Assembly (NCBI RefSeq): GCF_003369915.1
Contig: NC_046677.1
Span: forward strand, 3,906,001 to 3,970,000
DNA: 64,000 nucleotides
From: Drosophila miranda
Lineage: Eukaryota; Arthropoda; Insecta; Diptera; Drosophilidae
Reading direction: 5' to 3'
Positions within the stretch are counted from its first letter, which is position 1; each line of letters starts with the position of its first letter. Shown piece by piece: positions 1 to 12,402 of the stretch. The position numbers and the translations under genes are program-made. The notes under the pieces are model-generated. The model was not told the DNA's origin and made no database searches. It was given only the letters and a program-made list of their open reading frames with translations.

Positions 1-447
1 ATAGTAATTAGATTGACAACTTAATTGAGCTCCCTCCGCGGCAGTCAGAACCACCAATTGCAGCTCGACAACCAACAACTCCAACAGCAAATGTCCATAA
101 TCAACGTGTACTGTACAACGCGGGTATGTACGTCTACATAGCTCCACCTATTCCATTAGACCCCGCGCATAGTCAAACAAAAGACCCATTTAGATAAACA
201 GTCCGCCGCTCAAAGTCAGAATCATAATGGAAGTGGAAGGACGAGCGGGTCGGGTTGAGGTTGAGGTTTAGGTTGAGGTGGGGCACTATTTATATGCCCC
301 AGAAGCCCCTTCTTGCATCAGCCCGCAAAGTGACCAACTAAAAGTTATTACGCAATGCCCGATGCACTCCGAAAGGGGTAAAAACAAGCGAACGGGACCA
401 GAAGCGATAGATATCGTCCAGGCTGGACGAGCCCCGTACACGGACCT

Positions 448-490
448 CCCCTCACCTCACCTCACCTCACCTCACCTCACCTCACCTCAC
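448..490. repeat. CTCAC pentanucleotide microsatellite
   Basis: About eight near-perfect head-to-tail copies of CTCAC. No gene overlaps it. Confidence 0.9.
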
Positions 491-1891
491 CGAAGTCGTA
501 GAGCAAAATGCGCGATAAAATATTGAAAGCACTCCAAAAGCATTAATAAAACGTCATCTTGCCGTGGGTTGGGTAAGTGGGCACACGTGAACCTTACACC
601 TCCGCCATGGCCCGGCCGGAACAGCCAAGCCGTACCACGGCCACACACCGCCACGGAATAGACCCGACCACTCCATTCCCTGCCAGCTGTGCCCTCATCG
701 CGTGCGTGCCAGTCGTTTGGCAACGGCGCACGCATCCATTAGGATTCAAATTGTTCGCCGTCGCGTCTGCCGACGCCGTTTTTTATGCGCTGCCTTTTTG
801 ACTTGACATTTTATTCCACTTTTTTAAATACTCTTCCTCTCGGGGTGTTTCCTATGGGACCAAAAGCTGATCTTCGCACAGAAAAGTAGAAGGAAGGTTA
901 AGTATTCCTCCAATGATGTCACTGCAATCTTGTGCAAATTTCTGAGCTCCTTAGAGCAGCGCACTTAAGCTCGTGAGACTCTGGCCGTTTAAAGGATAAC
1001 GATCAAATTCCAAGCCGATACGTTCAGATAAGTCAATAAACAGTTGCGCCACATGAGCTCCGTTTCCCGTAGGGTATGCACCCCTCGGTGCTCTTGGCCT
1101 GACACTGTGGCGGCCCGAGTCCATTGCACGCGTCGTCACTTTACTTTGCATGCGGAAAGCGCGGTGCCATCTGCACGAACCGGCGTTGGACGGTCCTGCG
1201 CTGCCCAGCACGAACGAGGCCGCATATTATCTAATTAGAAGCCACTTGAAGATCAACATTATTGTAGAAAACAAAAAGTTTCGCCATTTGGGGGCAACCA
1301 AATACGAAAACTGACATTCGCTCTTGGTGGGGGAGTTGTTTAGGGGCGAGAGAGACGAGTGGCGGCTGATTGTTTTCCATAGATGGGTTTAGGGATACAA
1401 GCCGGGAAAATATTTTGAAAATTCTTCTTTCTATAGGGAAAGTTGTGAAAACTTCTGGAAAAGAAACGATATTTAACTGCGAGTTTAGCATTTTATTGCG
1501 TGAGTAATTAGCTCAAAGAGAAAAGCATTAGGAGGTCATTTAAATGGCTTAAGTGGGCATTATTAAGTTCTACAAAAGTGTGGTCCTAATAATTTAATCC
1601 AAGTAGTAAAGAAACATTATCCTTGCTATGTTTTCTGGCCAGAAGATTTGAGTAAAAATCAATTTGCCTGGGGAGACTTTTCGTTTTGCTGCCAAGGAGA
1701 GAACTATTTATCATAAGGCTGTAACGGTGTCCAGGACAAAGGAGAGGGTCGGGTCTCGCCCGCCTAGTAACGCCCCGCTTTAGCCGCTCTGCCGGTCGGC
1801 AGCGCATCTGTTCCAAAGCATTTATCAAAATGTCAATGCAGCACTTAACCAAATCCATTAAGTAACTTCGCTTTAGCCTCCGCTTCGCACT

Positions 1892-1965
1892 CACTCAGTC
1901 AGTCAGTCATCCAGTCAGTCAGTCATCCAGTCCTCCAGTCCTTCAGTCCTGCAGTCATCCAGTCA
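1892..1965. repeat. CAGT / CAGTCATC compound repeat
   Basis: Runs of CAGT alternate with CATCCAGT and CCTCCAGT variants, forming a degraded compound minisatellite of about 75 bp. Confidence 0.8.
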
Positions 1966-2182
1966 GTTTGTCATTCATCTATTCATTGGCCATAAAAAGC
2001 GCGCAAAGGCAAGGCAAGGCTGCCCGTCCATTGTGTCCTCCCACACCACCCTGTTTGGCAGCGGGTAAATGCGTCCATTTAGCGGCAAACAAGCGACAGA
2101 TCCGCTTGTAATCCTTTAAGTGTATGCAGCGCCAGCCATGGATACGGACGGATGTGGCTGGGGGCGGGCCAGAGGGCGGGGC

Positions 2183-2262
2183 ACACGCACACGCACACAC
2201 TGGCACTCGCACACACTGGCACTCGCACTCGCACTCGCACTCGCACTCGCTCTCGCACAGAC
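2183..2262. repeat. CACTCG hexanucleotide repeat next to CACACG tract
   Basis: A CACACG/CACACTGG tract passes into five to six copies of CACTCG. The six-base period keeps all six frames open, which accounts for the overlapping open frames on both strands here. Confidence 0.85.
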
Positions 2263-2402
2263 TCTGGTGACAGCAAGTGCAATAATTTGTTTGCAGTTTT
2301 CCCCGTTAAGTGCTCTATTTTGCACAAATGGAAACATCACTAGCAGCGCAGCGCCATGGCCATGGAAGGAAAACACTCTTGTTCAAGGGTGTTGCCGGTT
2401 TC

Positions 2403-2499
2403 CCACTCCCACTCCCACTCCCACAACACACCCCCCCTCCCAATATGCCTCCTCCTCCCGCTGTGGTGGCTATTGTTGTTGTTGTTGTTGTTGTTGTTG
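2403..2499. repeat. CCCACT tract followed by (TTG)9
   Basis: An ACTCCC/CCCACT hexamer tract (2403-2424) is followed by about nine copies of TTG at 2473-2499. Both are noncoding. Confidence 0.85.
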
Positions 2500-4960
2500 C
2501 CCAAACGAAATCAATTCGACAAAGTTAAATAGAGACGGAACTAAGGGTGGCGGCCCATGGACTCTCGGCGAAGTTGCCTCGGAGTCTGTGCTGCCTCATT
2601 GACAAAGTCAAGTCCTGAACGCGCAGGACACGTGTGTAAGGGGTGCGCACAGTGGGCAAAATCGCGACAAAACGAAACGTTACAAATTTATTCAATGAAA
2701 GTGATAATTTATTTGTATTATTTTTCAATACCTAGCAGTTCCGTTTTCTATTTAACATCGAAATGGTACTGATTATACTGATTTATTCATTTTAAGCCGA
2801 TAAAAACAGGAATGCCCAATCATGACTATAACTTTCCACAACTCTCGACCACTTCAGTTTTCTCTTAATGTAATCTTATATCAGTTTTTCGTATTGGATA
2901 AAAAGTATTACCACAATTTGGCCAGATTGCAGACAACTGTGCATTCGGTCCAGGATACACAAATAAGAAAGGAATATCGCGAGGACTGAGCGCCCTCTTA
3001 TAAGCTCTCGCCTATGACAAAATCCCGCTGTTTGTTTTGAGAGACCAGACCCAGAGCCGCAATCCACAATATACCAATACCAAAATATTCATTGCCGCGC
3101 TCTATTTAAGGACCCCAGGCCGAGTCACAGCGCGCCATCGGGGTATTCGGGGGTTATCCTGCCACGCATTGATGACACACGAGCATTGTCGATAGAGTGC
3201 GGCGGCCAGGGCAGGGCCCATTGTGTCTGGGCGGGTATGGCTTGGTATTCTAAGGGTACTTTGCTCTACATACCATACCGTTAATGTTAATGCTTTTAAT
3301 GTAATAAAAACATTTGCAGCGTTTAAGGGGCGTATTGGGGGGGGTAGAGGGTTGAGAGTTTGGTCCCTGCTCCTTTAGAGGACTTGTTTCGGTCTTGTTC
3401 CTCAGTGGTTGGTTCACTTGTTGCTGTCCTGTCAATGCTGGCTCGCTCATTTATGTCGCCTGTCACAGCGACGACGGGCTGGACCTACCTAGTAGCCTAT
3501 GCCCACTGACCTCATGAATAATCCGCTTCGACTCCCTTCCCCTCGGTGCCAGTGCCGGTGCCGGTGGGCGCACCCTCCAGAGAGGTGAACTGGTTTCCTG
3601 GGCACTCCCCGCTTTTGGGTCGGGTGAAGACAGACAGCTAAGTTTATTGTGAAACTAAAATGGGCTCCGTACAGGACGGCGAGGCCAGGGCCCTTAACCT
3701 TTTGAACTCCTCCCCTGCAAGGGTGTACAATTTTGGTGAAAACAAAAACTTGCTACTTTTTATGGCGAAGCTTTTTGCTACAATATGTTGCTGATTATGC
3801 CGCTGGGATTAAGTGTCAGTCGGTCGGTCCGGGGCCGTCTACGTCTACCCAACTGCATAATGACCTTAATCAATTTCCTTGCAACCCCCGCAGGAGGCAC
3901 AGGCAGAGCAGAACAGAGCAGAACAGAACAGAGAAGCGTTTTCAGCAGCGCTTCAACTGTTGAATGCGTCTGTCCGGGCCTGGACTGGGACTGTGAATGG
4001 GACTGGTAGGAAACACTTATGTAACTCCTCGGCTGGATGGCAGGAAGTCAGCTTAGCCATCGATATATTGAACTACGGCAAACACAGCAATAAAAAAAGA
4101 CTTCAGACTCTGTGTAACCAGAGATGAGCAACGAGAGGCAAGGGAGGAGCCAAGCGAACAAGCCTCGACTCGCTAAGTGACCTGCCACGTCCCTGCCACG
4201 CGACCCTGTGTCAGTCCCAAACAACCCCTCTGCCAGTGGATGGTAATCGTCGTCATATGGAAATTCTAGCCGCGTGGAAACTCCGGGAAACGCGTGCGGC
4301 TTAGGCGCTTCTTAAGTTTCCGTTCAATTGCAGGGCTAAGTTTTCAGGTAGAGTACGGGTAGGAGTAGGAGGAGGAGTAGGGAGTAGAGGAACCAAAGGT
4401 GCGAGCCACGCACTTGACTTGTTAGCTGTTAGCCACGTTAAAAACGGCTCGCTTGTGCGGCACACGTGCCTGCAATTAGGGTTAAACAGTAACGCAACTC
4501 GATATGGAGCAGAAGCGACCCGGGCCAGGTCTCCTGCACTCCTCCACTACCTCCACTACCCCAATTCAGCCGTGTTAACACGAACTTCCATCCATCCAGC
4601 CGTGCCGCAGTGCGTGCGCCCCACGCTGTCTTAACCAGATAACTGCCCATCTCCAACGATGTCGACGAGGTTCATTTCCATTAACCGGCAAGAGGCGTTT
4701 AAGTTAACAGCAATGTATTTCCCCTCCGCAGCTGGCCCATCCCCATCCCCTTCCCCTTCCCCTTCATTAGCGCGTGCCTCAACCGACGCCGTGTTGCACT
4801 TTGGCTTTGCCACTTTTAGTGTTTCATAATTAAAAATGTTGCCGGTGTCGTGTGGTCGCAGTCCTCTCCAGTTACCATTTGCCATTTACCATTTACCAGC
4901 TTCGAGCTACCGGCTCATGCAATATTAAGTCCTGGGGAAAACGGAATCCCCAAACACAGA

Positions 4961-5000
4961 CACAGCCACAGCCACGGACACGGACACGGACACGGACACA
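4961..5000. repeat. ACGGAC / CACAGC hexamer tract
   Basis: CACAGC, CACGGA and CGGACA hexamers repeat in tandem for about 40 bp. Confidence 0.8.
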
Positions 5001-6507
5001 CGCCCAAGCCCAAGGAGGAGGCAAACCTATCTGCAGCTGGGCCATTTTGTCGCCTGTTTTGTCGCCATTTGCCTCTTACGCCAAGGTGAAAGTCTTTTTG
5101 GGCACCTTTTAATGCGTTTGCTTTTAATTCCGGCCGTGAGCACTTACGGCCTTGCCCCCTCAACCCCAGTACCAGCCCCTCAACCTCAACCTGCCCCGCA
5201 ACCTCTAAGCATTCAAAGTAAGTGGCAACAAAGCGTTGCGACATGTTTTCCTCCGGCCCTTCCACCGGGCTTTCAGCATGTTTTTTATTACGCCTATTAT
5301 AATTTACTTTATGCATTCTATTCCCCCCTTAGCCGTTTGTCCTGCCCATCCTCCCGGCTACTCTGATTAAGCCTTTGTGAGGAAAGGCTCTTACAGAGAG
5401 GTAAAGGCTTGCTCTGCCTTTCTTCGGCTTCAAGCTGACGCTGATGCTTATGCAATTGCTTAATTGTGGTCCGAGACAACATCCATTATCTTTCTGATGA
5501 ATACTCTTTTGCGTGAATACACATTTTGAATTTCCTTTGTGAAGATCGATCTTGAATTTGGCTTTTGCTGACCCGGAGAGGACATCTTTTACTTTTACGT
5601 ACTGGATATTTAAACAGGTGCATTTGGTTCGTTATTGTGTAATATGAATGCAATTAGCCGCCACACTTATAAACACAATATATGTGGGTTTCATCTAATT
5701 TCTGATTGTGGTTCAGTTTTAAATCAGCGTGTACGACTAGCACGGCTTGAACCTGATGAGTACCCTTCCATTCCTTCCAATGCTGTACTGCAATAATTCC
5801 CCTACTCGTAACTTTCCCAGTAATAGACTCAAGCCCGGCTCAACAGCACACACAAAAGCATTTTCCCACAAAAAAGGACCCGAGAAATTTCTCGGTTAAA
5901 CCAAAAATTAACTGTCAAATATGTTGGTTCAACAATTTGAGCACAAAAACTGCGAGCGGCAGCTTGTCAGGACAATTGGAACGAAAATGGCGAGATGAGG
6001 AGAGCAGATGGGATGCGATGGGATGGGATGGAGCCGAGGGGGCCAGGCCAGTCAGGGCAGGGTGGGTGGCAGGGGGATTGGATAGGGCAGTCCACGGGCC
6101 GTGCAACACAATAACTTTTCAATTTCTGGCGTACATTCCGGCTGACGGCCATTAAACAATGGGATCCAGTTCCAGTCGCCACACATTTCGCCATTTTCCG
6201 TATTTTCTCTACTTTACGTATTTTTCTTTCTTTTTTTCGTTTTGTTTCGTTTTTTATTTATTTTTTGTTGTTGCAAAAAGCATTTTGCTCGCTTGTTGTA
6301 TTTAATTTTTTTGCAAACAAAAGACGCGCGCTCTTGTCCGTCGGCAGCCATTGAAGCGTCAAGTCCGAGCTGCAGGCTGACCGACCGACCGACCGAGCAC
6401 CGGCACCAGCACCCTTGACCGGAGCTATAAAGCGGGACACAAAAAGAACCAGCAACCAGAGAGGAACAGGAAGGAGGGGAGCCAATGTGGGAGCATAGTC
6501 CACAGCA

Positions 6508-6600
6508 TAGACGACAGCGACAACGACGACGACGACGACGACATGCCAAGCCCATGTCCTATGTCCTATGTCCGATGTCCGATGTCCGATGTCCGATGTC
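6508..6600. repeat. GAC trinucleotide tract and TGTCCGA heptamer tract
   Basis: A GAC/GACGAC run (6508-6541) is followed by six copies of a seven-base unit TGTCCGA/TGTCCTA (6553-6600). Confidence 0.8.
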
Positions 6601-6744
6601 TTTGGGTTGGACATGAGCTGAGGGCGAGATGGGCGCATGCTTAGAAAATAACTGAAACGAACTGAAAAGAAAAGCAGCTACAGACCTGGGAGGGCCCTCG
6701 CATTTTCAATTTTGAGTGCTTCCTCGCCGAGGCCATCATCAATC

Positions 6745-6790
6745 GGGGTTGGCCCGGCCCGGCCCGGCCCGACCCGGCCCGGCCCGGTCC
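6745..6790. repeat. GGCCC pentanucleotide repeat
   Basis: About eight copies of GGCCC with one GACCC and one GGTCC variant. It is strikingly GC-rich compared with the flanks. Confidence 0.85.
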
Positions 6791-7469
6791 GTTGAGCCGC
6801 CTTTATGGTTATGGACAACGTTTTCTTTCCCTCTTCCTCCACTGATTCTTCTAGTGTATTGTGTGGCACAACTGCAACTTCATCAAAAGGGGCTATGCCA
6901 GGACTTGGGCATATCATGGAAGCAGTGTTGGGGCCAAACCCAGAAGCAGAACCAGAGCCAGAACCAGAACCAGCAGCCAGAATCAGCCGAAACACACAAA
7001 AAAATGTAGAAATGGCTGAAGAAAAAGGTTTATTGCGGTCTCTATAAAAATACACACTTGGGGTGATTTCCTCCTTTGAAGCTGCCACCAAACGTCCCCA
7101 GTGTGGGTGGAGTGGGGGGCAGGGGGTTAGGTGTGCGGATTGGGTACGGTTGTACGTCTGCTCTAACGACTTCGTTTCGGTGGTGCCCATTTTATTTGCC
7201 TGCTTCGAGAGCAGCTCCACTCCTCTCCACTTCTCGGCGCTCCACTCTCTGATGGCCTGCCATTATCTTGGCTCAGCCTTTATGGTCTTTTGTGTGCGTT
7301 TGATGAAGCCAAGATGGCGCAGAAAATGGTTGAAGGCGGCCTGTGGAGGAGGACTCGCCAGGACGGCCTGGGGAGCTACGGGTATTTCCGTTTGCCTATT
7401 GTTGAATTATCAGCCACAAAAATGGACGTCGCCGCATTTATAAAAGGACCGAAAAAGGATACTATGTGC

Positions 7470-7473
7470 GGGG

Positions 7474-7504
<31 letters not shown>
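7470..7504. repeat. (GT)n dinucleotide repeat
   Basis: About 16 uninterrupted GT repeats in noncoding DNA. Confidence 0.9.
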
Positions 7505-7505
<1 letters not shown>

Positions 7506-8395
7506 TGGGGAGCTATGGCATAAATAGATATTGCTGGAATTGTGGATTTAATTTTAGCAAGAATTAATGCGCTTCTCTCCTTTTCCGACACGTCATTCCT
7601 GCTGCACTTGGTAGTGCTGGAAAAGAACATGTAGCGGATAGAAAATATACGTTTACGTATATGCAGATATTTATTTGGGGAGTGCTTATCGATGAGATTC
7701 CCCTAAATTGTTTAAATGTTTCTTTGGAGTCTGGACTCATCCCATTACAAATATACCATATACCGTATACCTACATATCATACATATAATATATAGTAAG
7801 TAAAAGTATCCACTGGGGACCAGCAATCATTGCGTGTACGATCGAATTGTGGTGGATGTGAGGCTAAAATGGGAGTGAAATTTACAACCAACACAGGACC
7901 TTTATGGAGAGAATTTCTCTGAACTAGTTCTTTTTGTGTACCACTGTTCGATGAACCAGATGTGTCGGAGACAATCCCATCCAGCTCCCAATCGGTACTT
8001 GCCTCAGTGTTCAACATGGATTGCGATAGGATTTTTCTTTGCCAAGGAACCACATTCTCCATTGCTAGAAATGACTGCCTTGAGCCCGGTGCTCCTTTCT
8101 CAGCGGGCAGCCGCTGTCAAAACACTTTGTCAGGTCCTGGTCTGGTTGTGCAAAATCCCCTTCCAGCATACGGAAGCGCGTTAAATCTGTGCCCCCGGAG
8201 AAGAGCTCCGAGCCGGGGCCTGGTCCTATGGCTGCATGGTCACGTACACAAAGCCACACCCTCCCACTCTGGATGAGGATCAGGGCCGTAAACTCAACTT
8301 AGCTGCAAGTTCTCAGTTGAGATTCGGCCTGGAACTCGAGACGTGAAATGGACGAGCTGCAATCAACAATTTACGTGAGCTCTCTGTGACAGTGG

Positions 8396-8890
8396 AGTCG
8401 GAGCCTCGAGTCTCGAGTCTCGAGTCTCGCGTCCCAACCCCGATACCTCGCCCACACGTACTACTGTCAAAAGTAGTTTGACCATTTAGGACCCGCTTCT
8501 GTGTTAGCTTTTTGTCTCATTTGGTCTCCGGGCAATTCCCAAATGTGCCAGGCGACTGTGAATGCACTCGGAGTGCACTCCTGATGCCTGCTTATGTCCG
8601 GGCAGATGTGCCCGCCCGGGACATAAAGTATCAAAAATTCAAGCACCAACCAGCCACAAAAACCTCTGACAAACTGACGGCATTTTCGCACTCAATTACT
8701 TTGCATTAGAGACACCAGGGCCGAAAGAGAGAGGGAGAGAGTATCGTCAACGGCAGGGATTTGTGTCGTTCCATTAAAGTTTTATTCACGCAATCGACAA
8801 GGAGAAAGGGGGGAAAGGACTCGTTTACGCTTCACCCCGAGCCCGGAACCCCGAACCCCGAACCCCGAACCCCGCACCCCGAACCTCGAG
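8396..8890. repeat. GAGTCTC and GAACCCC repeats
   Basis: Two short tandem arrays: a heptamer tract GAGTCTC (8400-8430) and a heptamer tract GAACCCC/GGAACCC (8838-8890). The bases between them are unremarkable. Confidence 0.75.
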
Positions 8891-9144
8891 CCCAACCCAA
8901 CTTGTCTCGGCTCGGCCGGGCTGGGCGATAATAAAAAACAATTTGCCACCCATTGGGCATTAACGACAACAAACGACAGCCGCACCAGAAGCATCTCCTG
9001 GCTTCCCCGTCCTGAACTAGTCGCACAATACGAGTATCAACCCCGTCGATGGCGTGCCTGGTGCAGTTTTGTCACAAATGGCAACATATGGGCGAATGGT
9101 CTGAAGTGGAGGAGGATACCATTCCGCGATACCCAAGCTCCCTG

Positions 9145-9178
9145 TCGAAGGCGAAGGCGAAGGCGAAGGCGAAGGCTC
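9145..9178. repeat. GAAGGC hexanucleotide repeat
   Basis: Five copies of GAAGGC in tandem. Confidence 0.85.
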
Positions 9179-9839
9179 GTGCAATGCAATAAAATCATTT
9201 TGTTCAGTGGGCGAGCGAGCGAGCGCTTTCAGCAAGCATCGCATAATTTGCGACATACGTTCGAGTCAATGGCCAGGTCAGAGTTGAAGCTGGCGACCGA
9301 TCCCGATGGTATTGGATGGGTGTCATGTGTTTGGAAAATAAACCCATTTATCTATTTGCCAGCCAGTGATTTGGGTGAGTGCGGGAGTGTGTAAGTGGAC
9401 CAGGAATTGAAGGGGTTCTCTAGCTTCTTATCTACGAGTACTATCCCATGCCCTTCCCCTACAACGACTTAGTGGGTCACCTACCACAACCACAACCCCT
9501 ACCACTACCAACAATCCAGCGTTGAGCAAACTCTACTTCGGCACTATCATATCGGTTGGTAGTTGGTTGCTCGTCTGCGGATCGGATCGGTGACTTCAAA
9601 GCACGTAAATAACTTTACTCTAGATTTAAGAAACGATTATATGGCAGATAAATCCGAACAGAGGGTCTTTGTGCGTACTGGCGTGGTATACTCGTGCATA
9701 TGTACATAGTACTTATGTACATATGATTTTGTTTATGCTACTTTTTCTCAATTGCCCATAATCAGCTACTCGAGGCATAATCAGTGCCACCTTTATATGG
9801 CCACTCGACAAGAGCTCAAGCGCTGGAGTGGCTCGTAAG

Positions 9840-9886
9840 CCCTCGGTCACCCCCGGTCGCCCCCGGTCGCTCCGGTCGCCCTCTGC
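9840..9886. repeat. CCCCCGGTCG decamer-like repeat
   Basis: Four imperfect copies of a CGGTCGCCCC-type unit, GC-rich and noncoding. Confidence 0.7.
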
Positions 9887-11093
9887 CCACGTCCAGGTGA
9901 GTGTGCCCCGCCCCATTGGGGTCCGGGAGATAGCCCGCGCGTCTGCATCGCTCCGCTTGGGCCATCGCTAGTTGTACAACATTGTTTGACATTTTCAAGC
10001 ACTCCGGCTCCGGATTCATTGGAAAATAGATCAGATCAGCAATCGGTGTAAATAGTACGGCAAACAGAACCCGCGTCGAAGCAGATGACGACCGTCCAGC
10101 GGCACTTCTTAGATGTCCGGGCAAACAACTAACTGAAGAAGGCCAGAGTCTAAAGAGTCTGAAAAGTCTATGCAGGGTCTACGATTCGATTCTTTCTCCA
10201 ATCCGAACGGTTCTCGAGTGACACTTATCTGCTCGGATCGGCTCCGGAGGAGGTAGGAGGTACGTGTACAGTGTGCACAGACCTTAACTTATCGTCCGTA
10301 AGCCCGATAAGCCCGTCGAAGTGGACAGAGACGACCACCAAAACAATAGCGAATATGCATTCCGTGCGCGACCGCTCCGTGCCAGCGACACAACCTTTCG
10401 AGCTCATCCCAAATGGCTCGGCACAGTTTTTCGATCGACCTATAGAACTTTCCCTTGCAGATCTGATAGGGTATCAGTGAGAAGGGAAGGATAGGGAACC
10501 CTAACGGAATTGGACTCTCCTACAGTGGGAGATAAGTTAACTAATCGCGGCTATTATTGTTGAAAATTGACATATCGCGAATTAGATCGCTTTATAATGA
10601 CACTCCTGCCAGTATGTATGTATGTGTGTGGAGTATGGAAGTGGATCCCACGTGAATAGCCTCTAAAAATACCCGCAATAACGTAGCTCGTAACTCCCTG
10701 AGATTGGCCACATTGTCTACGACTCGATTATCTTTGCCGCAAAAACCCCTAGCAGATAATTTCAGCTAAAATTAGCTGCTTACCTGATCGCCGCTCGTGA
10801 CTCACTGGGACGGGATCTGCACGGCAACATGTAATGTTTGCAGGGGTAAGTAAGTATTGGCTTCGTGGATTTGTACGCACCAGGAAGAGGAGAGCGGATC
10901 CAGCCACTCCCAATCCAGCTGTAGAGGGTATCATTTTGTCGAAATATATGTACATACACTGCATACGCTCCTACTTGTTGTCGCTTTTGATTTGCGGTTG
11001 ACTCGACTGGCCAGGAAAACACACACAAAAAGCATAAATCAAAAATCCAGACAATGTTCGGGCATGATTGAAAGGTAAATACTGCATAAATGG

Positions 11094-11130
11094 AAGCGGG
11101 AAGGGAAGGGAAGGGAAGGGAAGGGAAGGG
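11094..11130. repeat. GGGAA pentanucleotide repeat
   Basis: About seven tandem copies of GGGAA. Confidence 0.85.
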
Positions 11131-11792
11131 ATCGCAGCGCAGCCCCAGACAAAAGGACTTCTCTGCAGCCCTAGTGCCAGCCCTAGCCACCTGCTGGGAC
11201 CACCTGTTTAGATATAGCACAGACAAAAGAGCCAGGACCGAGACAATGAGCATAGCGATGTGGAAAATAATCAGTGATAAAATAAAAGCATGAAAGGCAT
11301 CGCCATCAAAAGGGGTTGCATTTGAGGGTGGCCATGACGAGGAGGCGGAGTGGGAGTGGGAGGTGGAGGTGGAGGCTGAGGCAGCATGAAAAGAAAATGT
11401 TTGCATTATGCCCCGGATTCATGATAATAGGCCTCATTTATCGCTGCAAGGGGGCCGGCTTCTGCTTGGCGAGATCTGTCCTGCAAAGGTGGATCGGGAA
11501 CTGGGGCCAATAAGCCCATGAAAATCACTCCCTCCTTGTCAGGGGGTGGCCCCCTCACACATATCAGCAGACGAAGCAAGACAATTTTTAGAACACAGTT
11601 TCTGTTTCTGTTTCATGTTTTCTCTGGCCTTATCAACTGGTACATTCGGTGGGACTTGTACGTGTACCTTGTAAACGGTGAAGCAAATGCAAACAAAGTG
11701 TTGCCGTCTCAATGGGCAATTCTTGTAGCTGGCCGATAACCACTGGAAGAGCACCGCAGCGAAGATACACACGCACACGTTGCGTATTTACA

Positions 11793-11870
11793 GATACTGT
11801 GATACTGTGATACCGTGATACCGTGATACTGAGATACTGAGAAACTTAGATACTTAGATACTCAGATACA
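11793..11870. repeat. GATACTGT-type octamer repeat
   Basis: GATACTGT, GATACCGT, GATACTGA and GATACTTA variants follow one another for about 75 bp, an aged minisatellite. Confidence 0.75.
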
Positions 11871-12324
11871 AACCCAACGGAACCTAATCAACGTTCAAGG
11901 TATCGACTGAAATGCTCTTCAAATATTTACACACCCGCAGCAAAGAGCTTCCCCCGGAGCTACTGCCACCGCCATCGCCATCGCCACCGCCACCGCTACA
12001 CCAGCTTCAGCTCCAGGTCCCGCTCCGGGTCGATAAGCGGGAGCGGACATGGCCCGCTAATTGCGGAATGATAAAAACAAAAAGCTGCTAACCGTAGCCA
12101 TAACCGTAACCGTAACGGCAACCACCCCACCCCGCAGTGCCAGACCATGCAGGAGAGCCGCAGGGCCAGACAGACACGCAAATGTTCTATCAACTTCGTT
12201 GGCGTTGGCATTGCCGCTGCCATTTCAAAGATTTCAGCCTCCGAAAAGAGAATTAAATTAAATAAGTATCCCTGTACGTTTTGTTATTGCCAGCATTTTC
12301 GACTCGTATTTGCCTAAACCGGCC

Positions 12325-12402
12325 CCAGAGGAATACCAGTACCAGTACCAGTACCATTCCACGTACCAGTACCCGTACCCGTACCCGTACCCGTACCCGG
12401 TC
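12325..12402. repeat. ACCAGT / ACCCGT hexanucleotide repeat
   Basis: A run of ACCAGT hexamers is interrupted once and resumes as ACCCGT hexamers. The two halves differ by one base per unit. Confidence 0.85.
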